Shown here piece after piece: positions 24,111 through 33,181 of a stretch of 38,253 nt of DNA. How positions within the stretch are numbered: the first letter of the stretch is position 1; each line of letters begins with the position of its first letter. Origin of the DNA: Candidatus Rubneribacter avistercoris (GTDB lineage Bacteria; Actinomycetota; Coriobacteriia; Coriobacteriales; Eggerthellaceae); NCBI GenBank assembly GCA_019115845.1, contig DXCU01000013.1, positions 1 through 38,253 of the forward strand, read 5' to 3'. The notes beneath the pieces are model-generated. The model had not been told where the DNA came from, searched no databases, and worked only from the letters and a program-made list of their open reading frames with translations. A program made the translations under genes and the position numbers.

Positions 24111-24848
24111 TTACGCCAAATCGCGGCACAGCTCGCCCGCCGCCGGATCCACGATGACCGTGACGTCGGGGTGGAACTGCAGGATGGAGGCGGGAACCTG
24201 CGGCGTCACAGGACCGAAGAACGCCTCCTTCACGATCTGCGCTTTGTGGGCGCCCTCCACCACCACGAGCACGCTGCGCGCGGCCATGATGGTGCCGATG
24301 CCCATGGTGTAGGCCTGCCGCGGCACGTCGTCGATGCTCTCGAACAGGCGGCTGTTGGCCTGGATGGTGCTCTCGGTGAGGTCGACGCAGTGCGTGGCCT
24401 TCGGGAACGTGTCCTCAGGCTCGTTGAAGCCGATGTGCCCGTTCGGCCCCAACCCCAGAAGCTGCAGGTCGATGCCGCCCGCCTCCTCGATAGCCTGCTC
24501 GTAGGCCGCGCACACAGCCTCGGCGTCGGGGTTCGACCCCTCGGGCACGTGCGTGCGCGCTTGGTCGATGTCCACATGGTCGAACAGGTGCTTCTTCATG
24601 AAGTAGCGGTAGCTCTGGTCATGCTCGGGAGCAAGCCCGCGGTACTCATCCAGGTTGAACGTCGTGACGTCGGCGAAGCTGAGCTTGCCCGTCTTGCAGT
24701 CGGCCACGAGGTCGGCGTACAGGCCGATGGGCGTCGTGCCCGTGGCCAAGCCCAGCACGCAGGCCGGATCGGACTGCACGAACGAGGCGATGCGGTCGGC
24801 GGCGCGGCGGTCCATGTCCTGCGCGCTCTCGGCGATGATGAATTCCAT
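24111..24848 (-). CDS. nagB: Glucosamine-6-phosphate deaminase
   Basis: 245 residues, the short NagB form as in Bacillus. It turns glucosamine-6-phosphate into fructose-6-phosphate and ammonia. LGLATGTTPIG (32-42) is the phosphate loop, TFNLDEY (63-69) carries the catalytic Asp, and LGLGPNGHIGFNEP has the ring-opening His138. The ATG at 24846-24848 follows AAAGGAC; upstream in-frame codons lack homology. The allosteric C-terminal tail of the E. coli enzyme is absent. It stands 62 nt downstream of the large membrane protein gene; a short GCGCCT/AGGCGC hairpin (24873-24890) lies between. Confidence 0.96.
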   Translation of the reverse strand: MEFIIAESAQDMDRRAADRIASFVQSDPACVLGLATGTTPIGLYADLVADCKTGKLSFADVTTFNLDEYRGLAPEHDQSYRYFMKKHLFDHVDIDQARTHVPEGSNPDAEAVCAAYEQAIEEAGGIDLQLLGLGPNGHIGFNEPEDTFPKATHCVDLTESTIQANSRLFESIDDVPRQAYTMGIGTIMAARSVLVVVEGAHKAQIVKEAFFGPVTPQVPASILQFHPDVTVIVDPAAGELCRDLA

Positions 24849-24910
24849 AGTCGTCCTTTCGTTGTCAGTCCCGCGCCTCGGAAAAGGCGCCCTCTGCGAC
24901 GCAGCTCGGA

Positions 24911-27088
24911 TCAGGTCCAGAACTGCGCGGTTTCCACGATGTCGCGGTACGCCCAATCATACACGTCGGAGTACCATCCTGTCTCCGGAACGAAGCATAA
25001 AAGCGCGCTGTACAGCACCGAAACGGCCACCAGCACCAACAGCACCTTCATGAGCAGGTTCTGAACGGTCGATCCGGGTGCGAGGTTCTCGTTCACCACG
25101 AACGCGAGCAGCACCACGGCGGCCAGGAACATGAAGCTGAAGTCCGCGAAGTAACGCTGCAGGATGCCCGCCATCTCCGCATCGGCCAGCGCCACCACAA
25201 CGCCTCCGAACAAGAGCACCACGATGACGCCCGCGATGGTGCGCGTGGCGCGCTGCCTGATGCGCAGCTGCAGGATGCGCTTGGAAAACGGCAGGATCCA
25301 CAGCACCGGCAGGCACGCCAGAATGCCACCGAAGGTGACCTCCTTGATGGTCTGGCCCATGTAGGTGGTCTCGAACGGCGCCGCCTGCAAAAACGGGAAC
25401 ACCCCCGTCGCGCTCGGCGGCTGCAGGAAGTACGCGAACAGCGCCGGAGCCAGGCGCCCGACATTCCAGCCACGCTTGGTCATGTCGTTGACCGTGAGGT
25501 TGTAGTTCGCGCCGAAGTCCGTGAAGGACCCGAAGCGCGCACGGTTGTACCACATAAGCCCGGCCGCCACCACAAGGTAGGGGGCGATCAGGCAGGCGAA
25601 CTCGCGAGCACCGCGCGGCGTGAGCAAGCGGCGCTCGGCAATGAAGGAGCGCCAAAACAGCGGGAAGGCCACCAGCGACAGCACGAGCAGCTGAGGCCGG
25701 CACCCGGCCACAAGCGCCATGCACAACGATCCGGCCAAATACCACTTCTCCGGACGCGCCGAGGAGCGCCCGCATGTCCAAAAGTACAGCCCCCACACCG
25801 AAAACGCCAGCCCCAGCGCGATGGGCAGCGAATAGAACGTGGGGAACTTCAGCAGGTACAGCACCCCGCAGCACATGACGAGCGGTATCTGCAGCAGCAG
25901 GTAAAGCCCCAGGCTCACGTGCTTGAAATGGTAGCGCGCGAAACGGTCGAGCAGCGCCGAGCATCCCAGCACGAAGGCGATCACCGCCACGAGCACCCCG
26001 ATAGCCGTGGGGAAGTTCGCGCCGGTGAGAAGGAAGAACGGCAGATAGAACAGCAGCACCGGCACCACGCCGAAGTACACGTAGTAGTGACCGTCGTAGT
26101 AGGCCACGTCGAAGAGGTACTCCTCCCCCGTCTCCTTCTGCGCCTCGTCGCGTGCGCCCTTGTCGTAGGGGTCGGACATGTCCTGGAGCCATTGGGGCGG
26201 CTCCTCCTCCAGATAGAGCTGCCCGCGGGCCATGGCCTTGGCCAGCTCGGCGTACTGCTGGGCGTTCTCGCCGCCCACTTCGAAGGTGTTCACCAAGCTC
26301 ACGCCGTCCCACGATCCGCTGTTGTACCCCTTCGTGGCCACGCCGACCAAGTTCGACCCCATGAACAAGTACGAACTGAGCAGGCACACCTCCAGGGCCA
26401 CCGCGACCACGATGGCCGCCTTCGATTTGCGCGGCTCGTCCACGATGCCGATGCGGTAGATGGCCGAACGCGGACGGAACGCGAAGGCGAGCGCCAGCAG
26501 GCCGGCCGCCACCAGGAAGCGGGTCGTGTTGAACGAGAAGGGATGATGCGCGTTGATGCACAGGTCGGAGAGGCGGATGGGGTAGCTCACGTCCTCGCCG
26601 ACGATCTCGATGCGAAGGTTGCCCACCAAGCCCGTCGTGTTCAGGTTGATGTACTCGCTTTGATCCGACAGGGTGGACACCGACACCTCGGGCACGCCTT
26701 CGGTGTATTCGGTGGAATCGAAGTAGGTGTGGTGGGCCTCGTCGGTGAACTGCACTTTGATCTGCAGATCCTGCGCGGGCTGCCGGTAGTCGAAGTTCAG
26801 CCAGATATTGTGCACCTCGGCGTTGACGTTGGAGAACTCCAACACGTTGTTCACGGCCGTGATCTGGTACTGGCCGTCGGAAGTCTCGCGCAGGTCAAGC
26901 TTGTCGTTGAGCGAGACGGTGTTGTAGCCAGCCGAGGTGTAGAAATTGACGTTGAACAGAAACGTCTCCAGCAGAAACGCCACGGCCAAAATGGCCATGA
27001 CGCTTTTGACGATATGCCGAACCGTCGCTCTGTGCGAGCGCATGAACTTGCCGTACGCGTAGGATATGTTGCTCCGGACGGTTGGCAT
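24911..27088 (-). CDS. Large multi-pass membrane protein, function unknown
   Basis: 725 residues. An AAGGGGAC site precedes the ATG. After one N-terminal membrane helix (about 25-48) comes an external domain of about 160 residues, beta-rich in appearance. Then about 11-12 hydrophobic segments follow (roughly 190-705), interrupted by a polar loop (about 285-345) with YYDGHYYVYFGVVPV. This topology and the polar loop resemble GT-C fold glycosyltransferases or their relatives (polyprenyl-phosphate sugar dependent). I do not see a decisive DXD-type motif, so a sugar-transfer role is only a suggestion. Its neighbours are adk upstream and nagB downstream. Confidence 0.8.
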   Translation of the reverse strand: MPTVRSNISYAYGKFMRSHRATVRHIVKSVMAILAVAFLLETFLFNVNFYTSAGYNTVSLNDKLDLRETSDGQYQITAVNNVLEFSNVNAEVHNIWLNFDYRQPAQDLQIKVQFTDEAHHTYFDSTEYTEGVPEVSVSTLSDQSEYINLNTTGLVGNLRIEIVGEDVSYPIRLSDLCINAHHPFSFNTTRFLVAAGLLALAFAFRPRSAIYRIGIVDEPRKSKAAIVVAVALEVCLLSSYLFMGSNLVGVATKGYNSGSWDGVSLVNTFEVGGENAQQYAELAKAMARGQLYLEEEPPQWLQDMSDPYDKGARDEAQKETGEEYLFDVAYYDGHYYVYFGVVPVLLFYLPFFLLTGANFPTAIGVLVAVIAFVLGCSALLDRFARYHFKHVSLGLYLLLQIPLVMCCGVLYLLKFPTFYSLPIALGLAFSVWGLYFWTCGRSSARPEKWYLAGSLCMALVAGCRPQLLVLSLVAFPLFWRSFIAERRLLTPRGAREFACLIAPYLVVAAGLMWYNRARFGSFTDFGANYNLTVNDMTKRGWNVGRLAPALFAYFLQPPSATGVFPFLQAAPFETTYMGQTIKEVTFGGILACLPVLWILPFSKRILQLRIRQRATRTIAGVIVVLLFGGVVVALADAEMAGILQRYFADFSFMFLAAVVLLAFVVNENLAPGSTVQNLLMKVLLVLVAVSVLYSALLCFVPETGWYSDVYDWAYRDIVETAQFWT

Positions 27089-27108
27089 GACGGTCCCCTT
27101 GTGCGAAG

Positions 27109-27147
27109 CGTGAGGCGGACAGAGCCCAACGCCCCATCCGCCTCACG
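27109..27147 (-). terminator. Hairpin after adk
   Basis: An 11-bp perfect stem (27109-27119 with 27137-27147) with a 17-nt loop, between the adk stop and the membrane protein gene. No T-run follows, so it may only attenuate. Confidence 0.5.
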
Positions 27148-27173
27148 CCGCGAAAAGCCCGCCGAACGGCAAG

Positions 27174-27800
27174 CTACAGGCCAAGGGCCTGCTTGACCTC
27201 GGCGTACACCACGTCAGGATCGCGATCGCCATCGATCTTCACCAGCAGGTCGCATCCGCGATAGTAATCCACGAGCGGAGCCGTGGACTTCTCGTAGACG
27301 TCCAGGCGGTTGCGCACCGTGGCCTCGTTGTCGTCGTCGCGCTGGTACATCTCGCCCGCGCACTTCGGGCAGGAGGCATCGGCGGCCGAGCCGATGTAGC
27401 CGCACTCGCGGCACATGCGGCGCGACGTCAGGCGCTTCACGATGACCTCGAAATCCACGTCGATGAGCAGCGCGGCGTCCAGCGGGCGCTCCAGCTTGGA
27501 AAGCTCCGCGTCAAGAGCCACGGCCTGGGCGGACGTGCGCGGGAAGCCGTCCAGGATGAAGCCCTTCTGCGTGTCGGGCTCCTGCAAACGCTCGGTCACC
27601 AAACCGATGATGACGTCGTCGGGGACGAGGTCGCCCGCATCCATGTAGGATTTCGCCTTCTTGCCCAGCGGCGTGCCGGCCTTGACGGCCGCGCGCAGCA
27701 TGTCGCCCGTGGAGATGTGCGGCAGCGAGAACTCCTCGACCAGCCTGGCCGCCTGCGTGCCCTTGCCGGCGCCCGGCGCGCCCAACAATACGATGTTCAT
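27174..27800 (-). CDS. adk: Adenylate kinase
   Basis: 208 residues. It balances ATP, ADP and AMP. The start at 27798-27800 (MNIVLLGAPGAGKGT) contains the P-loop at 7-15 and is preceded by AAAGGACAG. The LID domain carries four Cys (C130, C133, C144, C147) in CREC and CPKC, the zinc-binding form. FILDGFPRT (81-89) is the NMP-binding signature. In most bacteria adk follows secY and leads to map and infA. Here a strong terminator separates it from secY, it has its own promoter, and map and infA are not next to it. Confidence 0.98.
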   Translation of the reverse strand: MNIVLLGAPGAGKGTQAARLVEEFSLPHISTGDMLRAAVKAGTPLGKKAKSYMDAGDLVPDDVIIGLVTERLQEPDTQKGFILDGFPRTSAQAVALDAELSKLERPLDAALLIDVDFEVIVKRLTSRRMCRECGYIGSAADASCPKCAGEMYQRDDDNEATVRNRLDVYEKSTAPLVDYYRGCDLLVKIDGDRDPDVVYAEVKQALGL

Positions 27801-27838
27801 GATGGTTCTGTCCTTTCGACCTGCAATAGACGTTCCGT

Positions 27839-27847
27839 ATTGTACCA
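27839..27847 (-). promoter_or_regulatory. adk: Extended -10 promoter of adk
   Basis: TGG-TACAAT on the minus strand, about 40 nt before the ATG. The -35 region is poor. The stretch from 27848 to 28120 behind it is GC-rich, with no gene or repeat I can support. Confidence 0.55.
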
Positions 27848-28123
27848 AAGCGCCCCTTTTCGGGCACGGTTTTCAGAAGAAAGACAACGAGCGGCAACGC
27901 GAGGGCATCCAGGACGAGCGGCGCTTGGCCGAGGCGGCCGGGGGCGCGAGCGGCGCGCGAGCCAAAGGGCGCGAACAGCGCACCTGGCGCACGGGCCGCA
28001 CGGCGCGGAGGCGCGCTTGATCGAAGGCGCCGGACGGCGCGGACAGGCTGCTTGGCGGACGGGCGGATCAGCCCAGGGCCGGCCCAACCCGCGCCTGCAA
28101 CCGAGGCCCGGCACCCCCATACG

Positions 28124-28160
28124 AAAAAACGCCCCGACCGCCATACGGGCCGGGGCGTTT
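28124..28160 (-). terminator. Rho-independent terminator of the ribosomal protein/secY operon
   Basis: A 10-bp stem (28127-28136 with 28151-28160) on the minus strand, followed by a run of six T residues at 28124-28129. It starts 17 nt after the secY stop and should end the long ribosomal transcript. Confidence 0.92.
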
Positions 28161-28176
28161 CGCGCAACGCGTCGGG

Positions 28177-29457
28177 CTACTTGAAGAACCCGTCGTAGTT
28201 GTGCATCTTCAGCTGGCTTTCCACCTTGTTCATGGTGTCCAGGGCCACGCCGATCATGATGAGGATGGACGTGCCGCCGAACGCCTGGATGAGCTGGTTG
28301 CCCGTGAACGAGAACAGGATGGAGGGCGCCACCGCTATGACCGCGATGAAGATGCCGCCCGGCAGCGTGACGCGGTGCAGCACGTTCTTGATGTAGGCGG
28401 CCGTGGCCGAGCCGGGGCGCACCCCGGGGATGAAGCCGCCCTGCCTGCGCAGGTTGTCGGCCGTCTCGTCGGGGTTGAACACCATGGAGGTGTAGAAGTA
28501 CGCGAAGAACACGATGAGCAGCACCGTGAGGATCCAGTTGACCCAGCCCGTGGAGATGGCGTCGGCCACCGCCGTGAGCCAGTCCACGTTGAACAGCGCC
28601 GCCAGCTGCGCCGGGAAGTAGATCAGGCAGCTCGCGAAGATGATGGGAATGACGCCGGCGGCGTTCACCTTGAGCGGAATGTAGGTGGACTGGCCGCCCA
28701 TCATCTTGCGTCCCTGCACGCGCTTGGCGTAGTTCACGGGGATGCGGCGCTGCGCGCGCTCCACGAAGATGATGGCCGGGATGCACAGCAGCACCACCAC
28801 CAAGATGAGCGCGGTGACGGCGATGCCCATGCCGAAGTCGGCGCTCAGGTTCACCGACGAGAAGATGGCCGCGGGCACGCGCGAGACGATGCTCGCGAAG
28901 ATGATGAGCGACATGCCGTTGCCCACGCCGCGCTGCGTGATCAGCTCGCCCATCCACATGATGAACGCGGTGCCCGCCACCAGCGTGAACACAACCAAGA
29001 TGTCGGTCAGCAGCCCGGGCACCTGGTCGGTGAACACCACGCCGTAGGTCGGCGACTTGAACAGCAGCAGGTAGCCGACGGCGTTGACGAGGCCCAGCCC
29101 CAGCGTGAGATAGCGGGTGACCTGCGTGATCTTGCGACGGCCCGCCTCGCCCTCCTTGGCCCAGCGGCCCACGGCGGGGATGACGCCCTGCATGAGCTGC
29201 ATGATGATGGAGGCCGTGATGTAGGGCATGATGCCCAGCGAGAACACGCTGAAGTTGGACAGCGCGCCGCCCGTGAACAGATCGAGCATGGTCATGGACA
29301 CGCCCGAGTTGGCGAAGGAGCTCGCGAACTCGTTGAACGGGATGCCCGGGACCGGCACGTACGCCCCGAAGCGGTAGAGCGCCAGGATCCCGAGCGTGAA
29401 GAGGATCTTCTTGCGCAGCTCGGGAACCTTGAACGCGTCGATGATAGAGCTTAGCAA
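28177..29457 (-). CDS. secY: Protein translocase subunit SecY
   Basis: 426 residues with ten membrane segments, the channel of the Sec translocon. The start codon is TTG at 29455-29457, inside the last codons of rplO (7-nt overlap); no ATG is near, and AAGGTCGAAGAG lies upstream. The N-terminal amphipathic helix ([16 protein letters not shown]), the plug-region residues after FGAYVPVPG, and the cytoplasmic loop with [19 protein letters not shown] are all normal. It is translationally coupled to rplO and closes the operon. Confidence 0.97.
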   Translation of the reverse strand: MLSSIIDAFKVPELRKKILFTLGILALYRFGAYVPVPGIPFNEFASSFANSGVSMTMLDLFTGGALSNFSVFSLGIMPYITASIIMQLMQGVIPAVGRWAKEGEAGRRKITQVTRYLTLGLGLVNAVGYLLLFKSPTYGVVFTDQVPGLLTDILVVFTLVAGTAFIMWMGELITQRGVGNGMSLIIFASIVSRVPAAIFSSVNLSADFGMGIAVTALILVVVLLCIPAIIFVERAQRRIPVNYAKRVQGRKMMGGQSTYIPLKVNAAGVIPIIFASCLIYFPAQLAALFNVDWLTAVADAISTGWVNWILTVLLIVFFAYFYTSMVFNPDETADNLRRQGGFIPGVRPGSATAAYIKNVLHRVTLPGGIFIAVIAVAPSILFSFTGNQLIQAFGGTSILIMIGVALDTMNKVESQLKMHNYDGFFK

Positions 29458-29900
29458 GGCTCTTCGACCTTTCCTCCAGCCGCCTCGATCTTCGCCTTGG
29501 CGGAAGCGGACACCTTGTCAACCTTCACCGTGAGGGCCTTGGTTATCTCGCCGTCGCCGAGCACCTTCACCGGAGCGTCGGCGTGCTTGATGATGCGCTT
29601 GGCCTTCAGGCTCTCCCCGTCAACCACATCGCCGGCCTCGAACTTCTCCTCGAGGCGCTTCACGTTGACGGGCAGGTACTCCACACGGTTGAAGTTCCTG
29701 AAGCCAGGCAGCTTGGGCAGACGACGCGCAAGCGGGGTCTGGCCGCCCTCGAAGCCGGGGCCCTTGCCGCCGCCGGAGCGGGACTTCTGGCCGTTCATGC
29801 CGCGACCGGCCGTCTTGCCCGTGCCGGAAGCGGGACCGCGGCCCACGCGCTTGCGGTTCTTGCGGGAGCCCTCAGCCGGCCTCAGATCTTTCAATTCCAT
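29451..29900 (-). CDS. rplO: 50S ribosomal protein L15
   Basis: 149 residues from the ATG at 29898-29900, preceded by AAAAGGAG. It starts [12 protein letters not shown] and has the Gly/Arg-rich segment [17 protein letters not shown] typical of L15, which threads into 23S rRNA. The open frame extends upstream without homology into a 243-nt gap after rpmD. That gap holds a hairpin and a possible promoter, so rplO and secY may be transcribed in part separately. Confidence 0.98.
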   Translation of the reverse strand: MELKDLRPAEGSRKNRKRVGRGPASGTGKTAGRGMNGQKSRSGGGKGPGFEGGQTPLARRLPKLPGFRNFNRVEYLPVNVKRLEEKFEAGDVVDGESLKAKRIIKHADAPVKVLGDGEITKALTVKVDKVSASAKAKIEAAGGKVEEPC

Positions 29901-29977
29901 GATTCTTCTCCTTTTCGCAATTCCGGGACGCGCCCGGCGCTGGCAGCTCGCCGCCAGCAAACTTCCACAGTTGTCGT

Positions 29978-29983
29978 ATTCTA
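29978..29983 (-). promoter_or_regulatory. Possible internal promoter before rplO-secY
   Basis: TAGAAT on the minus strand, about 78 nt before the rplO start, in an AT-richer patch of the unusually long rpmD-rplO gap. The -35 is weak. Confidence 0.35.
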
Positions 29984-30123
29984 CCTCATAAACGGCGCAA
30001 AACGGCCGAGAAGCGCCGAGCACCCGAAATCCCCCTTCGCCCGCCGAACGCTTCCCTCCATACGACAAGGGGGCGGGGGCGAAAAAACAAATCGGATAGC
30101 TTGGCGCTTCACAGTATCAACAC

Positions 30124-30143
30124 GTTTCGCCGTCCGGCGAAAC
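30124..30143 (-). promoter_or_regulatory. Hairpin directly after the rpmD stop
   Basis: GTTTCGCC and GGCGAAAC pair across a 4-nt loop, starting at the first base after the rpmD TAG. There is no T-run. A similar TTTCG-bearing hairpin follows the rplX stop at 33428-33457. Confidence 0.6.
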
Positions 30144-30335
30144 CTACAGCTCCTCGACCTTCACCAGGTGCTTGACCTTGAAGATCATGCCGCGAACGCA
30201 CTCGTTGTCCACCTGGTCAACCGTGCGGCCGATCTTGCCCAAGCCCAGCGAGCGCAGCGTGGCCGCCTGGTCCTTCTTGTAGCCGATCGAGCTTTTGACC
30301 TGCGTGATGCGCAGGGTCCTTTTGGCGTCAGACAT
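30144..30335 (-). CDS. rpmD: 50S ribosomal protein L30
   Basis: 63 residues, full length for L30. LRITQVKSSIGYKKDQAATLRSLGL (cut by position 8-32) is the standard core, and the C-terminus ends in a VKVEEL strand. Its ATG shares one base with the rpsE stop (TAATG), so the two are coupled; GGAG lies inside rpsE. The next gene rplO is 243 nt away, which is unusual for this operon. Confidence 0.97.
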   Translation of the reverse strand: MSDAKRTLRITQVKSSIGYKKDQAATLRSLGLGKIGRTVDQVDNECVRGMIFKVKHLVKVEEL

Positions 30336-30865
30336 TACTTCTGCTCCTTCCGGCCGAAGATCTGGGCGACGGACAGGCCGCGGCGCTCAGCCACCTCCTG
30401 GGGGCTTTGCATGTTCTTGAGGCCCTCGGCCGTTGCCTTGACCACGTTCATCACGTTGTCGGTGCCGAGCGACTTGGCGAAGCAGTCGGTCACGCCCGCC
30501 AGCTCCAACACCGCGCGCGCCGCACCGCCGGCGATAACGCCGGTACCGGGCGTGGCCGGCTTGAGCAGCACGCGGCCCGCACCGTACTCGCCGATGTAGT
30601 CGTGCGGCAGCGTCTTCTCGGCCGTCAGCGGCACCGTGAACATGTTCTTCTTCGCGTCCTCGACGCCCTTCTTGATGGCGATGGGCACTTCCTGGGACTT
30701 GCCCATGCCCACGCCCACGCGGCCGTTGCCGTCGCCGACCACCACGAGCGCGGTGAGCGCGAAGCGGCGGCCGCCCTTGACGACCTTCGACACGCGGTTG
30801 ATGTAGACGACGCGCTCCTGAAGCTCGGGGACCGCGGCGTTGTCTTGCTTGTTGTTGCGAGCCAT
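30335..30865 (-). CDS. rpsE: 30S ribosomal protein S5
   Basis: 176 residues. The N-terminal dsRNA-binding fold ([19 protein letters not shown]) and the loop [18 protein letters not shown] are the S5 signature. S5 supports decoding accuracy and 30S assembly. AAGGGG lies 11 nt before the ATG. It follows rplR by 17 nt and is coupled to rpmD. Confidence 0.98.
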   Translation of the reverse strand: MARNNKQDNAAVPELQERVVYINRVSKVVKGGRRFALTALVVVGDGNGRVGVGMGKSQEVPIAIKKGVEDAKKNMFTVPLTAEKTLPHDYIGEYGAGRVLLKPATPGTGVIAGGAARAVLELAGVTDCFAKSLGTDNVMNVVKATAEGLKNMQSPQEVAERRGLSVAQIFGRKEQK

Positions 30866-30882
30866 AAGACTTCCAACCCCTT

Positions 30883-31251
30883 CTAGAATTTCAGACCTGC
30901 TTCGCGAGCCGCCTCGGCCAAGGCCTTGACGCGCCCGTGGTACAGGTTGCCGCCACGATCGAACACGACTTCGGTGATGCCGGCGTCAAGCGCCTTCTTC
31001 CCGGCGATCTCGCCCAGGGCCGCGGCGCCCTCGACGGTGCCGCCGCGCTTGCCCGTGGACTTGAAGTCCGGGCCGAGCGTGGAGACGCCCACGAGGGTCT
31101 TGCCGGCCACGTCGTCGACGAACTGCACGTAGATGTTGGAGTTGCTGCGCGTCACGCACAGACGGGGGCGAGCCGGCGTGCCGGAGATCTTCCCGCGCAC
31201 ACGGCGATGGCGACGAGCCAGCGCAGCCTGCTTTTTCTGAAGCTTCTTCAT
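30883..31251 (-). CDS. rplR: 50S ribosomal protein L18
   Basis: 122 residues from the ATG at 31249-31251. The N-terminal basic stretch [19 protein letters not shown] and the core [12 protein letters not shown] are typical. L18 binds 5S rRNA. An in-frame frame extends upstream into rplF but lacks homology, and GAAGGG precedes the chosen start. Spacing to rplF is 37 nt. Confidence 0.97.
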   Translation of the reverse strand: MKKLQKKQAALARRHRRVRGKISGTPARPRLCVTRSNSNIYVQFVDDVAGKTLVGVSTLGPDFKSTGKRGGTVEGAAALGEIAGKKALDAGITEVVFDRGGNLYHGRVKALAEAAREAGLKF

Positions 31252-31288
31252 GATTATCCCTTCGATCTCAGTCGTTCGCGGCTTGCGC

Positions 31289-31828
31289 CTAGTCCTTGCC
31301 GGCCTTGCCGACCTTGCGGCGGACGTACTCGCCTTCGTAGCGAATGCCCTTGCCCTTGTAAGGCTCGGGCTTGCGCCACTTGCGGATGTTCGCAGCAACT
31401 TGGCCGACCTGCTCCTTGGAGGGGCCGCTCACGATGATCTCGGTTTGGCTGGGAACCTCGAACGCGATGTTCTCGGGGGCCTCCACCACCACCGGATGGG
31501 AGAAACCGAGCTGCATCTCCAGGTCCTTGCCCTTGAGGGCGGCGCGGTAGCCCACGCCCACCAGCTGCAGCTTCTTGGTGAAGCCGTTGGACACGCCCTC
31601 CACCATGTTCGCCACGAGCGAACGGACCAGGCCGTGGTAGCTTTTGGCCTCGCGCGAGTCGTCGGGACGCTCGACGATGAGCTCGTCGCCTTCCTGCTTG
31701 ATGGTTATGATCTCGGGGAACGTGCGGGTCAGCTCGCCCTTCGCTCCCTTGACCGTCACCGTGGAGCCGTCGATGGTCACCTCAACGCCGGCAGGAACGG
31801 TCACGGGCATCTTGCCGATACGAGACAT
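31289..31828 (-). CDS. rplF: 50S ribosomal protein L6
   Basis: 179 residues, normal length. [17 protein letters not shown] and the C-terminal signature [14 protein letters not shown] are diagnostic. L6 lies near the factor-binding site of the 50S subunit. GAAAGGGAGG precedes the ATG. Gene order rpsH-rplF-rplR is conventional. Confidence 0.98.
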   Translation of the reverse strand: MSRIGKMPVTVPAGVEVTIDGSTVTVKGAKGELTRTFPEIITIKQEGDELIVERPDDSREAKSYHGLVRSLVANMVEGVSNGFTKKLQLVGVGYRAALKGKDLEMQLGFSHPVVVEAPENIAFEVPSQTEIIVSGPSKEQVGQVAANIRKWRKPEPYKGKGIRYEGEYVRRKVGKAGKD

Positions 31829-31844
31829 GTCTTCCCTCCCTTTC

Positions 31845-32243
31845 CTACCAGATGTACGCGATGACCTCGCCGCCGATGCCCTTCCTGCGGGCGTCGCGGT
31901 CGGCCATCACGCCGTTGCTCGTCGAAATGATAGCGGTGCCAAGGCCGCCGAGCACGCGGGGCAGCTCGTCTTTGCCCGCGTAGATGCGCAAACCCGGCTT
32001 GGAGATGCGCTTGATGCCGCGGATGGTCTTGGCCTTCTTGTCGCCGTACTTGAGCGTGATCTCGAGGGTGGCGCGGGGCTCGCCGTCGATGACGTCGTAG
32101 CCCTGGACGTAGCCCTCCTCCTGCATGATGCGGGCGATCTCGACGAGCTTCTTGCTCGACGGCATGGCGACTTTCTCCTTGCCGGCAGAGTTCGCGTTAC
32201 GCACGCGCGTAAGCATGTCTGCAATGGGGTCGGTCATGGTCAT
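31845..32243 (-). CDS. rpsH: 30S ribosomal protein S8
   Basis: 132 residues from the first of two close ATGs (32243 and 32237); the first has better spacing (9 nt) from [22 protein letters not shown] and the C-terminal [26 protein letters not shown] (cut by position 107-132) are standard. S8 binds 16S rRNA and, in E. coli, represses the spc operon by binding its mRNA near rplE. The 106-nt gap to rpsN contains no gene. Confidence 0.98.
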   Translation of the reverse strand: MTMTDPIADMLTRVRNANSAGKEKVAMPSSKKLVEIARIMQEEGYVQGYDVIDGEPRATLEITLKYGDKKAKTIRGIKRISKPGLRIYAGKDELPRVLGGLGTAIISTSNGVMADRDARRKGIGGEVIAYIW

Positions 32244-32349
32244 GGTGAGTTTCTCCTTTGGTCCTTGATGAGCCTCTCGGTTCGGTTCGTCGGCGCCCGT
32301 AACGCCTCCGCCTGAACCGTGGCACACCCGTGCGTTTCCTGTATGCGGC

Positions 32350-32535
32350 CTACCAGGAAGCCTTGGTCACGCCGGGCAGTTCGCCTTTGTTGGCCAGCTC
32401 GCGCAGGCACACGCGGCACAGGCCGAACTTGCGGTAGTAAGCGCGGGGGCGTCCGCAACGCGTGCAGCGGTTGTGCTGGCGCGTGGAGAACTTCGGCTCG
32501 CGCTTGGCCTTGGCGATCATCGATTTCTTAGCCAT
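32350..32535 (-). CDS. rpsN: 30S ribosomal protein S14, type Z
   Basis: 61 residues, the short zinc-binding form. Cys24, Cys27, Cys40 and Cys43 sit in CTRC and CRVC. S14 is needed for 30S head assembly. The gene follows rplE by 97 nt; that gap has a GC-rich 7-bp hairpin (32559-32565 with 32571-32577) just before the ribosome site. A zinc-free paralogue elsewhere in the genome is common but cannot be seen here. Confidence 0.98.
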   Translation of the reverse strand: MAKKSMIAKAKREPKFSTRQHNRCTRCGRPRAYYRKFGLCRVCLRELANKGELPGVTKASW

Positions 32536-32632
32536 GCAATTCCTTCTTTCCTCTCATCGGCCCGCGCGCGGCGGGCCCGAGTGCACTTTCAACGCAGGCC
32601 GCGTTCGGCGGCCTTGGGCGGACGACGGGGTG

Positions 32633-33181
32633 TTATTCCTTGTCCTTGAACGGGAAGCCCAGCGCGTCGAGCAGCGCGAAGGCGGCGTCGTTGTCTTCCG
32701 CGGTGGTCACGAACGTGATGTCCATGCCGCGCGTGCGGTCGATCTTGTCGTAGTCGATCTCAGGGAAGATGAGCTGCTCGGTGATGCCGAGCGTGTAGTT
32801 GCCGCGGCCGTCGAAGCTCTTCGGGGAGATGCCGCGGAAGTCGCGCACGCGGGGCAGCGCCGTGGCCAGCAAGCGGTCGAGGAACTCCCACATGCGGTCG
32901 CCGCGCAGCGTGACCTTGCAGCCGATGGCCTGGCCCTCGCGCACATGGAAGCCCGCGATGGACTTCTTGGCGCGCGTGACGCAGGGCTGCTGGCCGGTGA
33001 TGACGCGCATGTCGGCCATGGCGGAGTCCAGCAGCTTGTGGTCGCCGGCGGCGGCGCCCACGCCCATGTTCACAACGATCTTCTCAAGGCGCGGAACCTT
33101 GTTGATGTTGTCGAGCGCGAGGTCCTTCTCCAGCTTCGGCACGATCTCGGTCTTGTACTTTTCCTTCAGACGAGGAGTCAT
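32633..33181 (-). CDS. rplE: 50S ribosomal protein L5
   Basis: 182 residues. [20 protein letters not shown], the [15 protein letters not shown] block and the C-terminal [25 protein letters not shown] (cut by position) are the L5 hallmarks. L5 binds 5S rRNA and touches the P-site tRNA. AAAGGAAAAGGA precedes the ATG. The 277-nt gap to rplX upstream is unusual and holds hairpins and short repeats. Confidence 0.98.
   Translation of the reverse strand: MTPRLKEKYKTEIVPKLEKDLALDNINKVPRLEKIVVNMGVGAAAGDHKLLDSAMADMRVITGQQPCVTRAKKSIAGFHVREGQAIGCKVTLRGDRMWEFLDRLLATALPRVRDFRGISPKSFDGRGNYTLGITEQLIFPEIDYDKIDRTRGMDITFVTTAEDNDAAFALLDALGFPFKDKE

Noticed and set aside
27661..28020. Possible small plus-strand gene opposite the adk start and in the gap behind it
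   Set aside because: It overlaps the adk start and promoter, has no ribosome site, and gives an Arg/Ala-rich product with no family.
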